DNA from: Nitrosopumilus sp.
Lineage (GTDB): Archaea > Thermoproteota > Nitrososphaeria > Nitrososphaerales > Nitrosopumilaceae
Assembly (NCBI RefSeq): GCF_025699255.1
Contig: NZ_JAILWA010000003.1
Span: 1 to 64,000 of the forward strand
Reading direction: 5' to 3'
DNA length: 64,000 nucleotides
Of this stretch, positions 35,480 through 43,804 are shown piece after piece. The notes beneath the pieces were generated by a model. That model did no database searches. It worked only from the letters and a program-made list of their open reading frames with translations, and had not been told where the DNA came from. A program made the position numbers and the translations under genes. Position 1 is the first letter of the stretch; the number at the start of each line of letters is the position of its first letter.

Positions 35480-38400
35480 ATGGTAGAAAAAAACTTTGAA
35501 GATGATATTGTAGAAAGTCTGGAAAAATCAGGTTATGAAGTTAGACTATCTGGTAATTATGACAGCAAAACAGGATTAGACAAAGATGTTCTATTTCGAT
35601 TCCTAAATAATACACAACCTGATGAGATGGCAGAAATTCTACATGATTTTGGAGAAGACACCAAAGTAAAAATCATAGATACTACAGTCACTCAAATTAA
35701 TCAAAGAGGGTTAATTGATGTAATTAGAAATGGAATTAAAATAAATGATAAAAAATTAGTATTTTCTTTTAGAAAACCACAATCTCAAAAAAATAAAAAA
35801 GCATACGAGTTGTATCAAAAAAACATTTTTACAATAATCAGACAACTACGATTCAGTCAAATTACAACTGAATCAGTTGATCTAGCAATATTTCTAAATG
35901 GATTTCCAATTGCTACAGCTGAACTCAAAGATCAATTCTCAAAACAAACAATGGAAGTTGCAGAAAAACAATACATGAAAAGAAATACTGATGAGAGAAT
36001 ATTTCAATTCAAAAATGGAGCAATTGTTCATTTTGCAATAGATTATGACAATATCTCCATGACAACAAAGCTAAAAAACCAAGATACTGTATTTCGTCCA
36101 TTTAACAAGCCAAACATTGAAGATAAAAAATCATATCCAACATCATATCTCTGGAAAGAAATCTGGGATAAAGATAACCTTCTAAACATAATTCAGAACT
36201 TTGTACATCTTCAAATAGTATATGATCCTGATGATCCAAGTAAAATAAAAGATGAATTTTTAATTTTTCCAAGATACCATCAATGGGATGCAGTAAACAA
36301 AATTATTCTAGACACAAAAGAGAAAGGCTCTGGAAATAGATACCTTGTAGAGCACTCTACTGGAAGTGGTAAGAGTTTCTCTATTGCTTGGCTTGCATAT
36401 GCATTACACTCAGTACGAGACTATGATGGCAATTCAATCTTTGATGGAGTAGTTGTAATTTCAGATAGAAAAATAATTGTGGATCAACTTCGTGATGAAA
36501 TCAAACAGTTTGAAGATACTGATGGACTAGTACCTGAAATCAAAGATTCAAACGAATTAGGCACAGAATTGGAGCATTCAAGCAAGATTCTAGTTAGTAC
36601 ACAACAGAAATTCTTTGATGTCAAAGACAGAATTGAGAAGCTAGGTGGGAAACACTACGCAGTAATTGTTGATGAAGCTCAAAGCTCTCAAGGTGGAGAT
36701 GCATCACAAAAAGTAATGGATGCATTAGTTGACTTGGATGAGTTTGGCAAAAAAATTGCTACTGCAAAGCAAAACATTAGTTATTTTGCATTCAGTGGAA
36801 CCCCTAAAGACAAAACCTTGGCAATATTTGGAACAGAATTATCAGATGGTACAAAGGTTCCTTTCCATAAATATACAATGAAACAAGCTATTGATGAAGG
36901 ATACATTCTAGATGTACTCAAAAACTATACTACAATTAAAAGAATTTTTGATGTAATCCAAAAGGGTAGTGAAAAACAAGTTGACACTAAAAAAGCATTT
37001 AGGCAAATAATGCAGTTAGTCAATGAGGATCCAAAAAATATCTCAAAAAAATCTTATTTCATTATTGAGCATTTTAAAAATTACACAATGAATCAGATTG
37101 GTGAAAAAGCAAAAGCAATGTTGGTAACTGAAAAGCGAAAGCAGGCAGTACAATACAAACTAGCACTAGATGATTATATTGCACATCTAGGATTACCAAT
37201 TAAAACACTAGTTGCATTCTCAGGAACTGTGACTATAGATGGAGTTGATTACACTGAAAATTCACTTAACAATCCAAAAAGAGAAAAAGAGTTTGATATT
37301 GCTAAACAGTTTGGAAAAGAAGAATACAGAATTTTGATTGTAGCTGACAAGTTCCGAGTAGGATTTAATCAACCAAACTTGCATACAATGTATGTTGATA
37401 AAACACTACGTAACGTAAATGCAGTACAAACACTATCTAGACTAAACAGAACCAAAAAAGGAAAAGATGCTGTATGTGTAGTTGATTTTGTAAACTCTGC
37501 TGAAGAAATCAAGGAAGCATATTCAAAATATTATGTTGGAGTAATTCTATCTGACGAAATTGATTCAAAATTACTATACAAATTATACCAACAAGTGATG
37601 GACTATGGAGTAATTTTAGATGATGATATAGAATCCTACTGGGATCTGATTCATCCATCATCTGGAATTCCTGCAATAAATGAAGAACTAGTTGGGGCCA
37701 CAGCAGATGCCGTTCATAGATTCCTAGAATTAGATGAGGAGACCAGAGGTAAATTCAAGCAATTTTTAGTAAAATTTGTTGAAAATTACGCCTATCTGGT
37801 ACAGGTAAATGACTATGAGACTGAAAATCTAGAAAAACTGCATAGATTTGGCAGAAAACTTCTCACAAGACTACCTGATCCAGGAAAAATCATCCCACTA
37901 CCTCTCAAAGATGATGTTGCAGTAAGGTATATCGATCTTAAAGAGACATTTCATGGTTCCATTCCCCTAGAAGACAAGCCAGGAATTTTAGGAAAACCAA
38001 TAACTGTTGGGACTCAAAAAAGACCAAACATTATTGGTTCATTATCTGAAGTAATTTTAAAAATAAATGAAAAATATTCAAACACTGTACGAACTGTTGC
38101 AGAAACTGCATGCATTGAGAAATTTGTAAGGACTTTGGTATTAGACAATCACATAATTTCTGAATTTAAAAAATCAGGAAACACTAGACAAGCCATTTTA
38201 CAGTTTGGAAATTATCGTTCATCATTTGATATTAAACTCGATGAGATGGAATCATACAATCCTGAATTGTTTGTATCAATCAAAAACGATCTTGATTGGA
38301 AAGAACAGATAGTACAAGAATCTTCAAAAATAATTGATGAACAGATCAAAGCAAGGGGTGAAATTGAACTCCCAAGCATTACAAATGATATTGCAGAAAA

Positions 38401-39007
38401 CAAAGACTCTTACAGAAAAGCATTAGAATCTTGTAAAGACTATTTGTGGTTTGAGGAAAAACATCTTGCAGCTGATAAAGTAGAATTTTTAGAAGAAATT
38501 ATGAAGGGGTGTATAGTTACTGAGATTAGAATTTTAGGCTCTGCAATTTTTAATGATAAGATAAATGAAGAATTTTATACTAAAATCAAAGAATTACGAG
38601 ACAAACTAGATGCATTAAAAATTAAACTAGAAGTAAAAATTGCAATTACAAAAAGTTTACACAAAAAATTTCATGACCGCTATGCTATTGGATCAAATAA
38701 TCTATGGACTGTACCACCAATAAGTGCAGTATTAGAGGGAAGTTCTGCTACTTTTAATCAACATGTTGCAGGAAGTTCTACCTATGAGCAGGATTCAAAG
38801 GCATATGATGAGTGGTGGAATGATTCAGATGCAATTGATGTTTTCACAGATTGGGAAAAAATAAAACCAGTTGCAGAATCATTTTCAAAATTCGGGGGAA
38901 AACCACAAAAATACAATTGTGTTGAATGTGGAAAAGAGTTTACACGTAATTTCAAACTATCAAATCCCTTATGTGATGAGCATTTCAAACCTGGAGGAAG
39001 AAAATGA
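35480..39007 (+). CDS. hsdR: Type I restriction endonuclease/translocase subunit
   Basis: 1175 residues with a GAGGT ribosome site before the ATG. The N-terminal nuclease has Asp134 and Glu148-x-Lys150 (AELKDQF). The motor has Walker A STGSGKS (292-299 region), VDEAQSS near 397 and later helicase motifs (FSGTP, SRLNRT). The last 40 residues hold a CVECGKEF...CDEHF zinc-finger-like tail that is not part of the usual HsdR. It cuts unmodified DNA after ATP-driven translocation. The stop overlaps the start of the second hsdS. Confidence 0.94.
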   Translation: MVEKNFEDDIVESLEKSGYEVRLSGNYDSKTGLDKDVLFRFLNNTQPDEMAEILHDFGEDTKVKIIDTTVTQINQRGLIDVIRNGIKINDKKLVFSFRKPQSQKNKKAYELYQKNIFTIIRQLRFSQITTESVDLAIFLNGFPIATAELKDQFSKQTMEVAEKQYMKRNTDERIFQFKNGAIVHFAIDYDNISMTTKLKNQDTVFRPFNKPNIEDKKSYPTSYLWKEIWDKDNLLNIIQNFVHLQIVYDPDDPSKIKDEFLIFPRYHQWDAVNKIILDTKEKGSGNRYLVEHSTGSGKSFSIAWLAYALHSVRDYDGNSIFDGVVVISDRKIIVDQLRDEIKQFEDTDGLVPEIKDSNELGTELEHSSKILVSTQQKFFDVKDRIEKLGGKHYAVIVDEAQSSQGGDASQKVMDALVDLDEFGKKIATAKQNISYFAFSGTPKDKTLAIFGTELSDGTKVPFHKYTMKQAIDEGYILDVLKNYTTIKRIFDVIQKGSEKQVDTKKAFRQIMQLVNEDPKNISKKSYFIIEHFKNYTMNQIGEKAKAMLVTEKRKQAVQYKLALDDYIAHLGLPIKTLVAFSGTVTIDGVDYTENSLNNPKREKEFDIAKQFGKEEYRILIVADKFRVGFNQPNLHTMYVDKTLRNVNAVQTLSRLNRTKKGKDAVCVVDFVNSAEEIKEAYSKYYVGVILSDEIDSKLLYKLYQQVMDYGVILDDDIESYWDLIHPSSGIPAINEELVGATADAVHRFLELDEETRGKFKQFLVKFVENYAYLVQVNDYETENLEKLHRFGRKLLTRLPDPGKIIPLPLKDDVAVRYIDLKETFHGSIPLEDKPGILGKPITVGTQKRPNIIGSLSEVILKINEKYSNTVRTVAETACIEKFVRTLVLDNHIISEFKKSGNTRQAILQFGNYRSSFDIKLDEMESYNPELFVSIKNDLDWKEQIVQESSKIIDEQIKARGEIELPSITNDIAENKDSYRKALESCKDYLWFEEKHLAADKVEFLEEIMKGCIVTEIRILGSAIFNDKINEEFYTKIKELRDKLDALKIKLEVKIAITKSLHKKFHDRYAIGSNNLWTVPPISAVLEGSSATFNQHVAGSSTYEQDSKAYDEWWNDSDAIDVFTDWEKIKPVAESFSKFGGKPQKYNCVECGKEFTRNFKLSNPLCDEHFKPGGRK

Positions 39008-40335
39008 CTCTCCAAAAATATCCAAAAATGAAAGATTCTGGAGTGGAATGGATAGGAGAAATTCCTGAATCCTGGAATGTAGCACCATTGAAGTTTATAG
39101 GAAAATTAAATTCGGGAGGAACTCCCTCTACAGGTAATTCTGAATACTGGGATAACGGAACAATCCCATGGATTTCTTCAGGTGAAGTAAATAACAATAG
39201 TATTACAAAATGTATAAAGAAAATAACAAAGTTGGGATTAATTGAAAGTTCAGCAAAATTATTTCCCAAAGAGAGTGTTTTAATTGCAATTACTGGAGAA
39301 GGGGCTACTAGAGGACGAACTTCTATATTGAAAATTGAAGCCACTACAAATCAGTCTGTAGTAGGAATTGTATCCAATCAAAAAAAACATTATAGTCATT
39401 TTATTTGGTATTATCTTCAAAGTCAATATTCACATTTAAGAAATAGTAGCCATGGTAGTGTACAATCAGGTCTAAATTTAGATATTTTAAGGAATTATCC
39501 TATTTCTTTACAAAAAATATTGGAACAAAAACAAATCGTTAATTTTCTTGATGGAAAAACAAAAATAATTGATCAGGAAATCTCTAAAAGTAAAAAATTA
39601 ATTGAATTAATCAAAGAAAAAAGACAATCTCTTATCAACCATGTGGTTACTAAAGGGCTTGATGATTCAGTTCCGATGAAAGATTCTGGAATAGATTGGG
39701 TTGGAGATATTCCAGAAGATTGGAAAGTATCAAAGATCAAATTTGTATCTGATGTAACTGGTAGAATAGGGTATAGAGGTTACACAATAAATGATATTGT
39801 CTCTGAAGGAGAAGGTGCAATTACACTTAGTCCATCAAATATCATTGATGATAAATTCAACATGAATAAAAAAACCTACTTGACTTGGAAGAAATATGAA
39901 GAATCTCCTGAAATTCAGATTTTTGAGAATAATATTTTACTAGTTAAGACTGGTTCTACTATCGGAAAGGTGTGTATGGTACCAGATTACAGAGAAAAAA
40001 TGACCATCAACCCCCAATTGGTTGTATTAAAACCATTTAAAATTACTCCAAAATTTCTATTATTTTTTATGACTTCAAATAAATACAAAGATCAAATTTA
40101 TAGTTCAATAGTTGGCGGATCAACCCCTACTATATCACAACAAGAAATTTTGAATCATTATATCCTATTTCCACCTAGAACTGAACAAAATCATATTATT
40201 TCTTACATAGATAAACAAACTATTCAGATGGATAAATTAATCTCCAAAGTAGAATCACAAATCTCAAAATTACAAGAATTCAGAGAATCTTTAATCTTAT
40301 CGGCTGTAACTGGAAAAATTTGTGTGACTAACTAA
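39004..40335 (+). CDS. hsdS: Type I specificity subunit 2
   Basis: 443 residues starting in the stop of hsdR (ATGA). It has two target-recognition domains and the repeated phrases MKDSG(V/I)(E/D)W(I/V)G(E/D)IPE at residues near 9 and 223. It shares short exact DNA stretches with the first hsdS (for example the 30 bases from 34729 and from 39676) at the joints between domains. The recognition domains themselves differ. Having two complete hsdS genes for one hsdM gives two alternative specificities. Confidence 0.92.
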   Translation: MTLQKYPKMKDSGVEWIGEIPESWNVAPLKFIGKLNSGGTPSTGNSEYWDNGTIPWISSGEVNNNSITKCIKKITKLGLIESSAKLFPKESVLIAITGEGATRGRTSILKIEATTNQSVVGIVSNQKKHYSHFIWYYLQSQYSHLRNSSHGSVQSGLNLDILRNYPISLQKILEQKQIVNFLDGKTKIIDQEISKSKKLIELIKEKRQSLINHVVTKGLDDSVPMKDSGIDWVGDIPEDWKVSKIKFVSDVTGRIGYRGYTINDIVSEGEGAITLSPSNIIDDKFNMNKKTYLTWKKYEESPEIQIFENNILLVKTGSTIGKVCMVPDYREKMTINPQLVVLKPFKITPKFLLFFMTSNKYKDQIYSSIVGGSTPTISQQEILNHYILFPPRTEQNHIISYIDKQTIQMDKLISKVESQISKLQEFRESLILSAVTGKICVTN

Positions 40336-40360
40336 ATCTAGGTATAAAATCATAGATACT

Positions 40361-40386
40361 ATACGAAATAATCTCGTATAATACGA
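40361..40386 (+). promoter_or_regulatory. Shared operator copy 3 (40423 operon promoter)
   Basis: ATACGA, seven bases, TCGTAT, one base, ATACGA, the most perfect copy. It ends 36 bases before the ATG at 40423. The centres of the two overlapping palindromes (40370 and 40380) are 10 bases apart, one helical turn. Confidence 0.78.
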
Positions 40387-40422
40387 AAAAAACCTCAATG
40401 ATTCTTATCACACAATTAATTC

Positions 40423-40866
40423 ATGAAACAAACAGTTTCGACACAAATGGATGACGGCCATATCGTCAATGAAGGAAAAAGTCTTTCAAGTTATGATGAT
40501 TTTGTATTTCATGACTTGGAGCAAAGTTTTGTCTTTCAAAACCAATCCCTAGACGCACATTACAACCATGTAATGTCTAGTCTTGGGAATTCCTACAAGG
40601 GAGTAAACAAGTATATTTATGGAAACACAATAGGTGCAATCAAAACTATTGTTAACTGTAAAAAAACACATGCTAGACGTACTGAGAATTGTAAAGAAGC
40701 AATTGCATTCTTACATCAAGACATGCAATTGGCCACCAATTCAATACAGATGATAATGCTACTCTTTGGAGTAAAACTATCAACAAGACAAATCCTCAGA
40801 GACTCTGAACAAATACTCTCAGAAAGAGAACCTAACTGGATCTCAAATTTAGGAGGTAGATACTAA
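40423..40866 (+). CDS. Unknown protein under the shared operator
   Basis: 147 residues, helical, starting MKQTVSTQMDDGHIV. This beginning resembles that of the Cas4-like protein (MKQQISKQMGGDQIA), and the DNA there matches at 34 of the first 43 bases by hand count. The rest has no recognised motif; two Cys occur near 78 and 90. First gene of an operon that includes a coiled-coil protein, mini zinc ribbons and a HEPN-like protein. Function unknown. Confidence 0.62.
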   Translation: MKQTVSTQMDDGHIVNEGKSLSSYDDFVFHDLEQSFVFQNQSLDAHYNHVMSSLGNSYKGVNKYIYGNTIGAIKTIVNCKKTHARRTENCKEAIAFLHQDMQLATNSIQMIMLLFGVKLSTRQILRDSEQILSEREPNWISNLGGRY

Positions 40867-40867
40867 G

Positions 40868-41077
40868 ATGCATGATCAATTAAGAAAAACATTACCAAAG
40901 CGTCTTGATATTGCAAATTTAGAGCATGAAATCAATAGAATGGAGGCAGACTTGGATTACCATAGAAATAAAGCCAAAATATTTGAAGAGACATTGTTAG
41001 AACAACAATACATTCTATCAAAACTGCAGAAAAAATACTATCATAGTGATGAAGAGGGTTTAGATTGTTCAGAGTAA
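40868..41077 (+). CDS. Small coiled-coil protein
   Basis: 69 residues, mostly one long helix (LEHEINRMEADLDYHRNKAKIFEETLLEQQYILSK has heptad spacing). The ATG follows the previous stop by one base. No other motif. Possibly a partner or regulator for the neighbouring proteins. Confidence 0.55.
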   Translation: MHDQLRKTLPKRLDIANLEHEINRMEADLDYHRNKAKIFEETLLEQQYILSKLQKKYYHSDEEGLDCSE

Positions 41078-41085
41078 ATGACTGG

Positions 41086-41181
41086 ATGACAGTACATCAC
41101 TGCAAATCATGTAATCAAAAAGCATTGGTAAGATCAAATCATAAACTATGCAACAGTTGTAGGAGAAAACAAAATGAGTAA
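41086..41181 (+). CDS. Mini zinc-ribbon protein 1 (31 residues)
   Basis: MTVHHCKSCNQ...LCNSCRRKQNE has two CxxC knuckles about 13 residues apart, enough for one zinc ribbon. It overlaps the next frame by 8 bases. It is too short for a homology claim, but the spacing, overlap and repeated CxxC theme in three consecutive frames favour real genes. Confidence 0.5.
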   Translation: MTVHHCKSCNQKALVRSNHKLCNSCRRKQNE

Positions 41182-41311
41182 AGTATGTCCTAAATGTAAC
41201 AGTGAAGATACTAGTATCTTTTTGATTGCACCAAATGTATTTCAGATTAAACAAGAATCAAAACCAATCTTTTGTTGGTATTGTGAAAATTGCAGGAATG
41301 AGTGGCAATGA
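41174..41311 (+). CDS. Mini zinc-ribbon protein 2 (45 residues)
   Basis: MSKVCPKCNSEDTSIFLI, then FCWYCENCRNEWQ. CPKC and CENC form a classical zinc ribbon like those of transcription-associated proteins. It overlaps mini protein 1 by 8 bases and mini protein 3 by 4 (ATGA). Confidence 0.55.
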   Translation: MSKVCPKCNSEDTSIFLIAPNVFQIKQESKPIFCWYCENCRNEWQ

Positions 41312-41460
41312 GATGTAAAATCTGTGAAATTCCTCACAAGAACACGTCTATGCATGGAATTTGGGCTGAATTTAGGGTTTGTAGAGGATGTTCCTTCATT
41401 TTGGATGTATTTTCATGGAATGGAGCAAATCTGAGTACGTATTGGGAGGGTGAATTTTGA
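41308..41460 (+). CDS. Mini zinc-ribbon protein 3 (50 residues)
   Basis: MRCKICEIPHKNTSMHGIW and VCRGCSFILDVFSWNG. CKIC and CRGC are the two knuckles. It starts in the stop of mini protein 2 and its end overlaps the GTG of the HEPN-like gene by 11 bases. Four consecutive overlapping frames argue for a real operon. Confidence 0.55.
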   Translation: MRCKICEIPHKNTSMHGIWAEFRVCRGCSFILDVFSWNGANLSTYWEGEF

Positions 41461-42280
41461 AGTGTTTAATTACGATTTGTGGAATACAAATGATGAAAGT
41501 ATGAGTAAAAGATTTGCAAGGTTTCAACCACATAAAATTGCTAAATTAAAGGAAGACGTTGATCCGACATATTTTGATACACAATTAAATGAACTCTATA
41601 AACAAATTGATGAATTTGAAAATATTGAATCTAAAGAAGTAATTCAGTCTTTAAAAAATTTCATTGTAATAAATCTAGTAACAGTTATGGAAGATACAAT
41701 AAAACGTGAATTGAAATTTGAAATTGATGTAGAACAAATTGAATTGAAGAATATTTTTGATCAAAATGAACTTCGAATTAGGTTAACTGATCTTGATATT
41801 ATAAAAACAAATGAAATTACAAAGGGAATGATTGTAGCTTCAAATTTTAATTTTCAAAATCTAAATGAATTTGATAGGATTTTTTCGAAAGCGTATAAAG
41901 TTGATTTTCTTGAAACATTTTTAGAATTATTAAAATTACCTCTTAATATTGAGAGAGATGAATCTCAAAGATATTATGAGCAGCGAATGGGCATATTGAA
42001 AAGGTGGGAAAAATTAAAAGAGATTCCATATGAACGACATAGAATAATTCATAACTTAAATCAGAATATAGAATTAGATAAAGAAGAATTACATGATTTA
42101 GTAGATGTAGTACATAATTTTCTTGCTAAATTTTTATTTTTTACTTATGTTTTAAACATGATTGATAATGTTAATTTTGCACCTAAAGATGTGAAAAAAC
42201 ATTTAGAAGAAGAATTTGGAAATAAATTTGAAGTTTTAGAAGAAATCGTAAATAGACAAAGAAGAAAATTTAGGAATTAA
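41450..42280 (+). CDS. HEPN-like protein, probable RNase candidate
   Basis: 276 residues from a GTG in the end of the mini-ribbon gene. The chain is almost all helical and charged. Arg196-His-Arg-Ile-Ile-His201 fits the R-x4-6-H signature of HEPN RNases, followed by ELHDLVDVVHNFL, another His-rich helix. The family is often found in defence and toxin-antitoxin systems. The assignment rests mainly on that motif and on context, so alternatives remain open. Confidence 0.5.
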   Translation: MNFEVFNYDLWNTNDESMSKRFARFQPHKIAKLKEDVDPTYFDTQLNELYKQIDEFENIESKEVIQSLKNFIVINLVTVMEDTIKRELKFEIDVEQIELKNIFDQNELRIRLTDLDIIKTNEITKGMIVASNFNFQNLNEFDRIFSKAYKVDFLETFLELLKLPLNIERDESQRYYEQRMGILKRWEKLKEIPYERHRIIHNLNQNIELDKEELHDLVDVVHNFLAKFLFFTYVLNMIDNVNFAPKDVKKHLEEEFGNKFEVLEEIVNRQRRKFRN

Positions 42281-42590
42281 GTCTGGTTTTTGTGCGTAAT
42301 TTCTTTAATTCTTCTTCTAGTTTTTTGATATAATGTATTGCAACAACATAATTTGCAAATGTAGCACCAAACATGTTCATAAATGTATATGATGAATTCA
42401 AACTGTCTTTAGGAAATAATGGATCGTTTTCCTGAGCCAGTCTACGTGAATCATCAATGTCTTTACTCCATTTTTTAAAATCTTGCTTTAATTGTAATAC
42501 AGATTTTTTATTTGGTTTTTCATCTAACCATTTTTTAAGACGTGCTTCACGTTGACGAAGAATTTGAATTATCTCTTCTCTAGTAATCAT
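42270..42590 (-). CDS. Hypothetical helical protein next to integrase
   Basis: 106 residues, mainly charged helices (EEIIQILRQREARLKKWL, KKLEEELKKLRTKT). Its start overlaps the end of the recombinase gene by 4 bases, so the two form one unit. It is convergent with the HEPN-like gene and overlaps its 3' end by 11 bases. Function unknown; perhaps a recombinase accessory factor. Confidence 0.55.
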   Translation of the reverse strand: MITREEIIQILRQREARLKKWLDEKPNKKSVLQLKQDFKKWSKDIDDSRRLAQENDPLFPKDSLNSSYTFMNMFGATFANYVVAIHYIKKLEEELKKLRTKTRLNS

Positions 42591-43729
42591 TTCAAAAACT
42601 CTGGAACTTGAAGACTGTTATCTCTTGATTGTAGTTTAAACTCGTTGAACTTTGCTTCTAATTCTGCATATTTTATGGATAATGTTTTGAGATTCTTATC
42701 TACTTGTTTGAAGTCAGAGATTGTAAGATGTGGTTCTGCTTGCAAGTACATCTCTTTTCTTTTTTCATCAGATAGTTGATAGTAAGTATCCATGTAGAAA
42801 CCATGACCCATTAGTTCTTCTGCAAAATCTCTTCCACAGACATTTCCTACTGTAGTACGAAAATATTTTCTAAATGCATGAAAATGTACTACCTTTCTAC
42901 CATTCTTGTTATTTGAGTTGATTTCAGAATTTTTGTCAAGGTGATATCTGAGGCTATTGTGTAGTAAACTTTCTGCATGTAGATGAGGAGGTTGTTTAGG
43001 ATTTGATTTACGTTTTAGATTTTTTATCTTTGATATTCTCCCAAAAATTTTGATGTTTTTTAGTTGAACATTATCGCTAGTTTCATCCCATCCAAAATAT
43101 CGTTTTAGATATTCTTTTAGTGAATTTGTGGCCTCAGTAGTAAGGTATGTTTGTCGTTCAGTTCTAGTTTTTGTAGTTTCTGCTCTTAGTGAAATAGTTG
43201 TAGGAGTAGTTGAAAAATCAATATCACCTAATTCCAATTGAACTAGTTCACCTAGTCTCATTCCACTAGATGAAAGAACTAGAACAATTGTTTGTAACCT
43301 AGGTGAGAAACTCCGTTGTAATTTTACAATTAATTCTCTAGTTACTGGTTCTTCTCTTTGTCGAATTATTTTAGGGATACGAACCATTTGCTTGTAATCC
43401 TCAGAATTGATTTTTAATCCCAAGTTTCTAAGGTAGCCTTTAACTGCAGGCATTCTACTTGTAATTGATTTTGCAGTGTATCCTTTAGAATCTAAAAAGA
43501 CAACAAACTCATTTAGAATTTTGTAAATATCAAGTGATTCACCGTTTACTTTTTCAATTAACTCAAATTCATCAATACAGTATTTTTCTGACAAAAATTC
43601 TCTAAATCCAGTTTTCTTACTGTTTGTAATTGCTAAACGATACGAGCTTACAGTACTATGACTGTGAGATATGATAAACAAGGATGCCAAGTAATCATCT
43701 AATGATTTATCTAAAACTTTAAGAGACAT
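42587..43729 (-). CDS. Tyrosine recombinase/integrase
   Basis: 380 residues. SSGMRLGELVQLELGDID gives catalytic Arg158. HAFR at 284-287 supplies the H-x-x-R pair and GHGFYMDTYYQ gives His309 and the nucleophile Tyr316 or Tyr317. A SAM-like core-binding domain occupies residues 1-120. It likely integrates or excises the surrounding element. A coiled coil follows the catalytic domain (residues 335-365). Confidence 0.9.
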   Translation of the reverse strand: MSLKVLDKSLDDYLASLFIISHSHSTVSSYRLAITNSKKTGFREFLSEKYCIDEFELIEKVNGESLDIYKILNEFVVFLDSKGYTAKSITSRMPAVKGYLRNLGLKINSEDYKQMVRIPKIIRQREEPVTRELIVKLQRSFSPRLQTIVLVLSSSGMRLGELVQLELGDIDFSTTPTTISLRAETTKTRTERQTYLTTEATNSLKEYLKRYFGWDETSDNVQLKNIKIFGRISKIKNLKRKSNPKQPPHLHAESLLHNSLRYHLDKNSEINSNNKNGRKVVHFHAFRKYFRTTVGNVCGRDFAEELMGHGFYMDTYYQLSDEKRKEMYLQAEPHLTISDFKQVDKNLKTLSIKYAELEAKFNEFKLQSRDNSLQVPEFLK

Positions 43730-43804
43730 AGACCATATTATTACACATCATATATAATAGTTATAATTTATATGATATATATCTTGTATATAGAGTGGTT
43801 TCTA

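Larger units (their letters stand above)
26300..43804. mobile_element. Probable integrated replicon/defence island
   Basis: Between the RAM-domain gene and a UPF0104 gene the content changes to plasmid- or virus-like proteins: two ribbon-helix-helix proteins, winged-helix regulators, a P-loop replication-type ATPase, iteron-like repeats, type I restriction-modification and a tyrosine recombinase at the right end. Neither border shows a tRNA gene, and I could not find a convincing att direct repeat by eye, so the limits are approximate. It might be two adjacent insertions. Confidence 0.5.
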
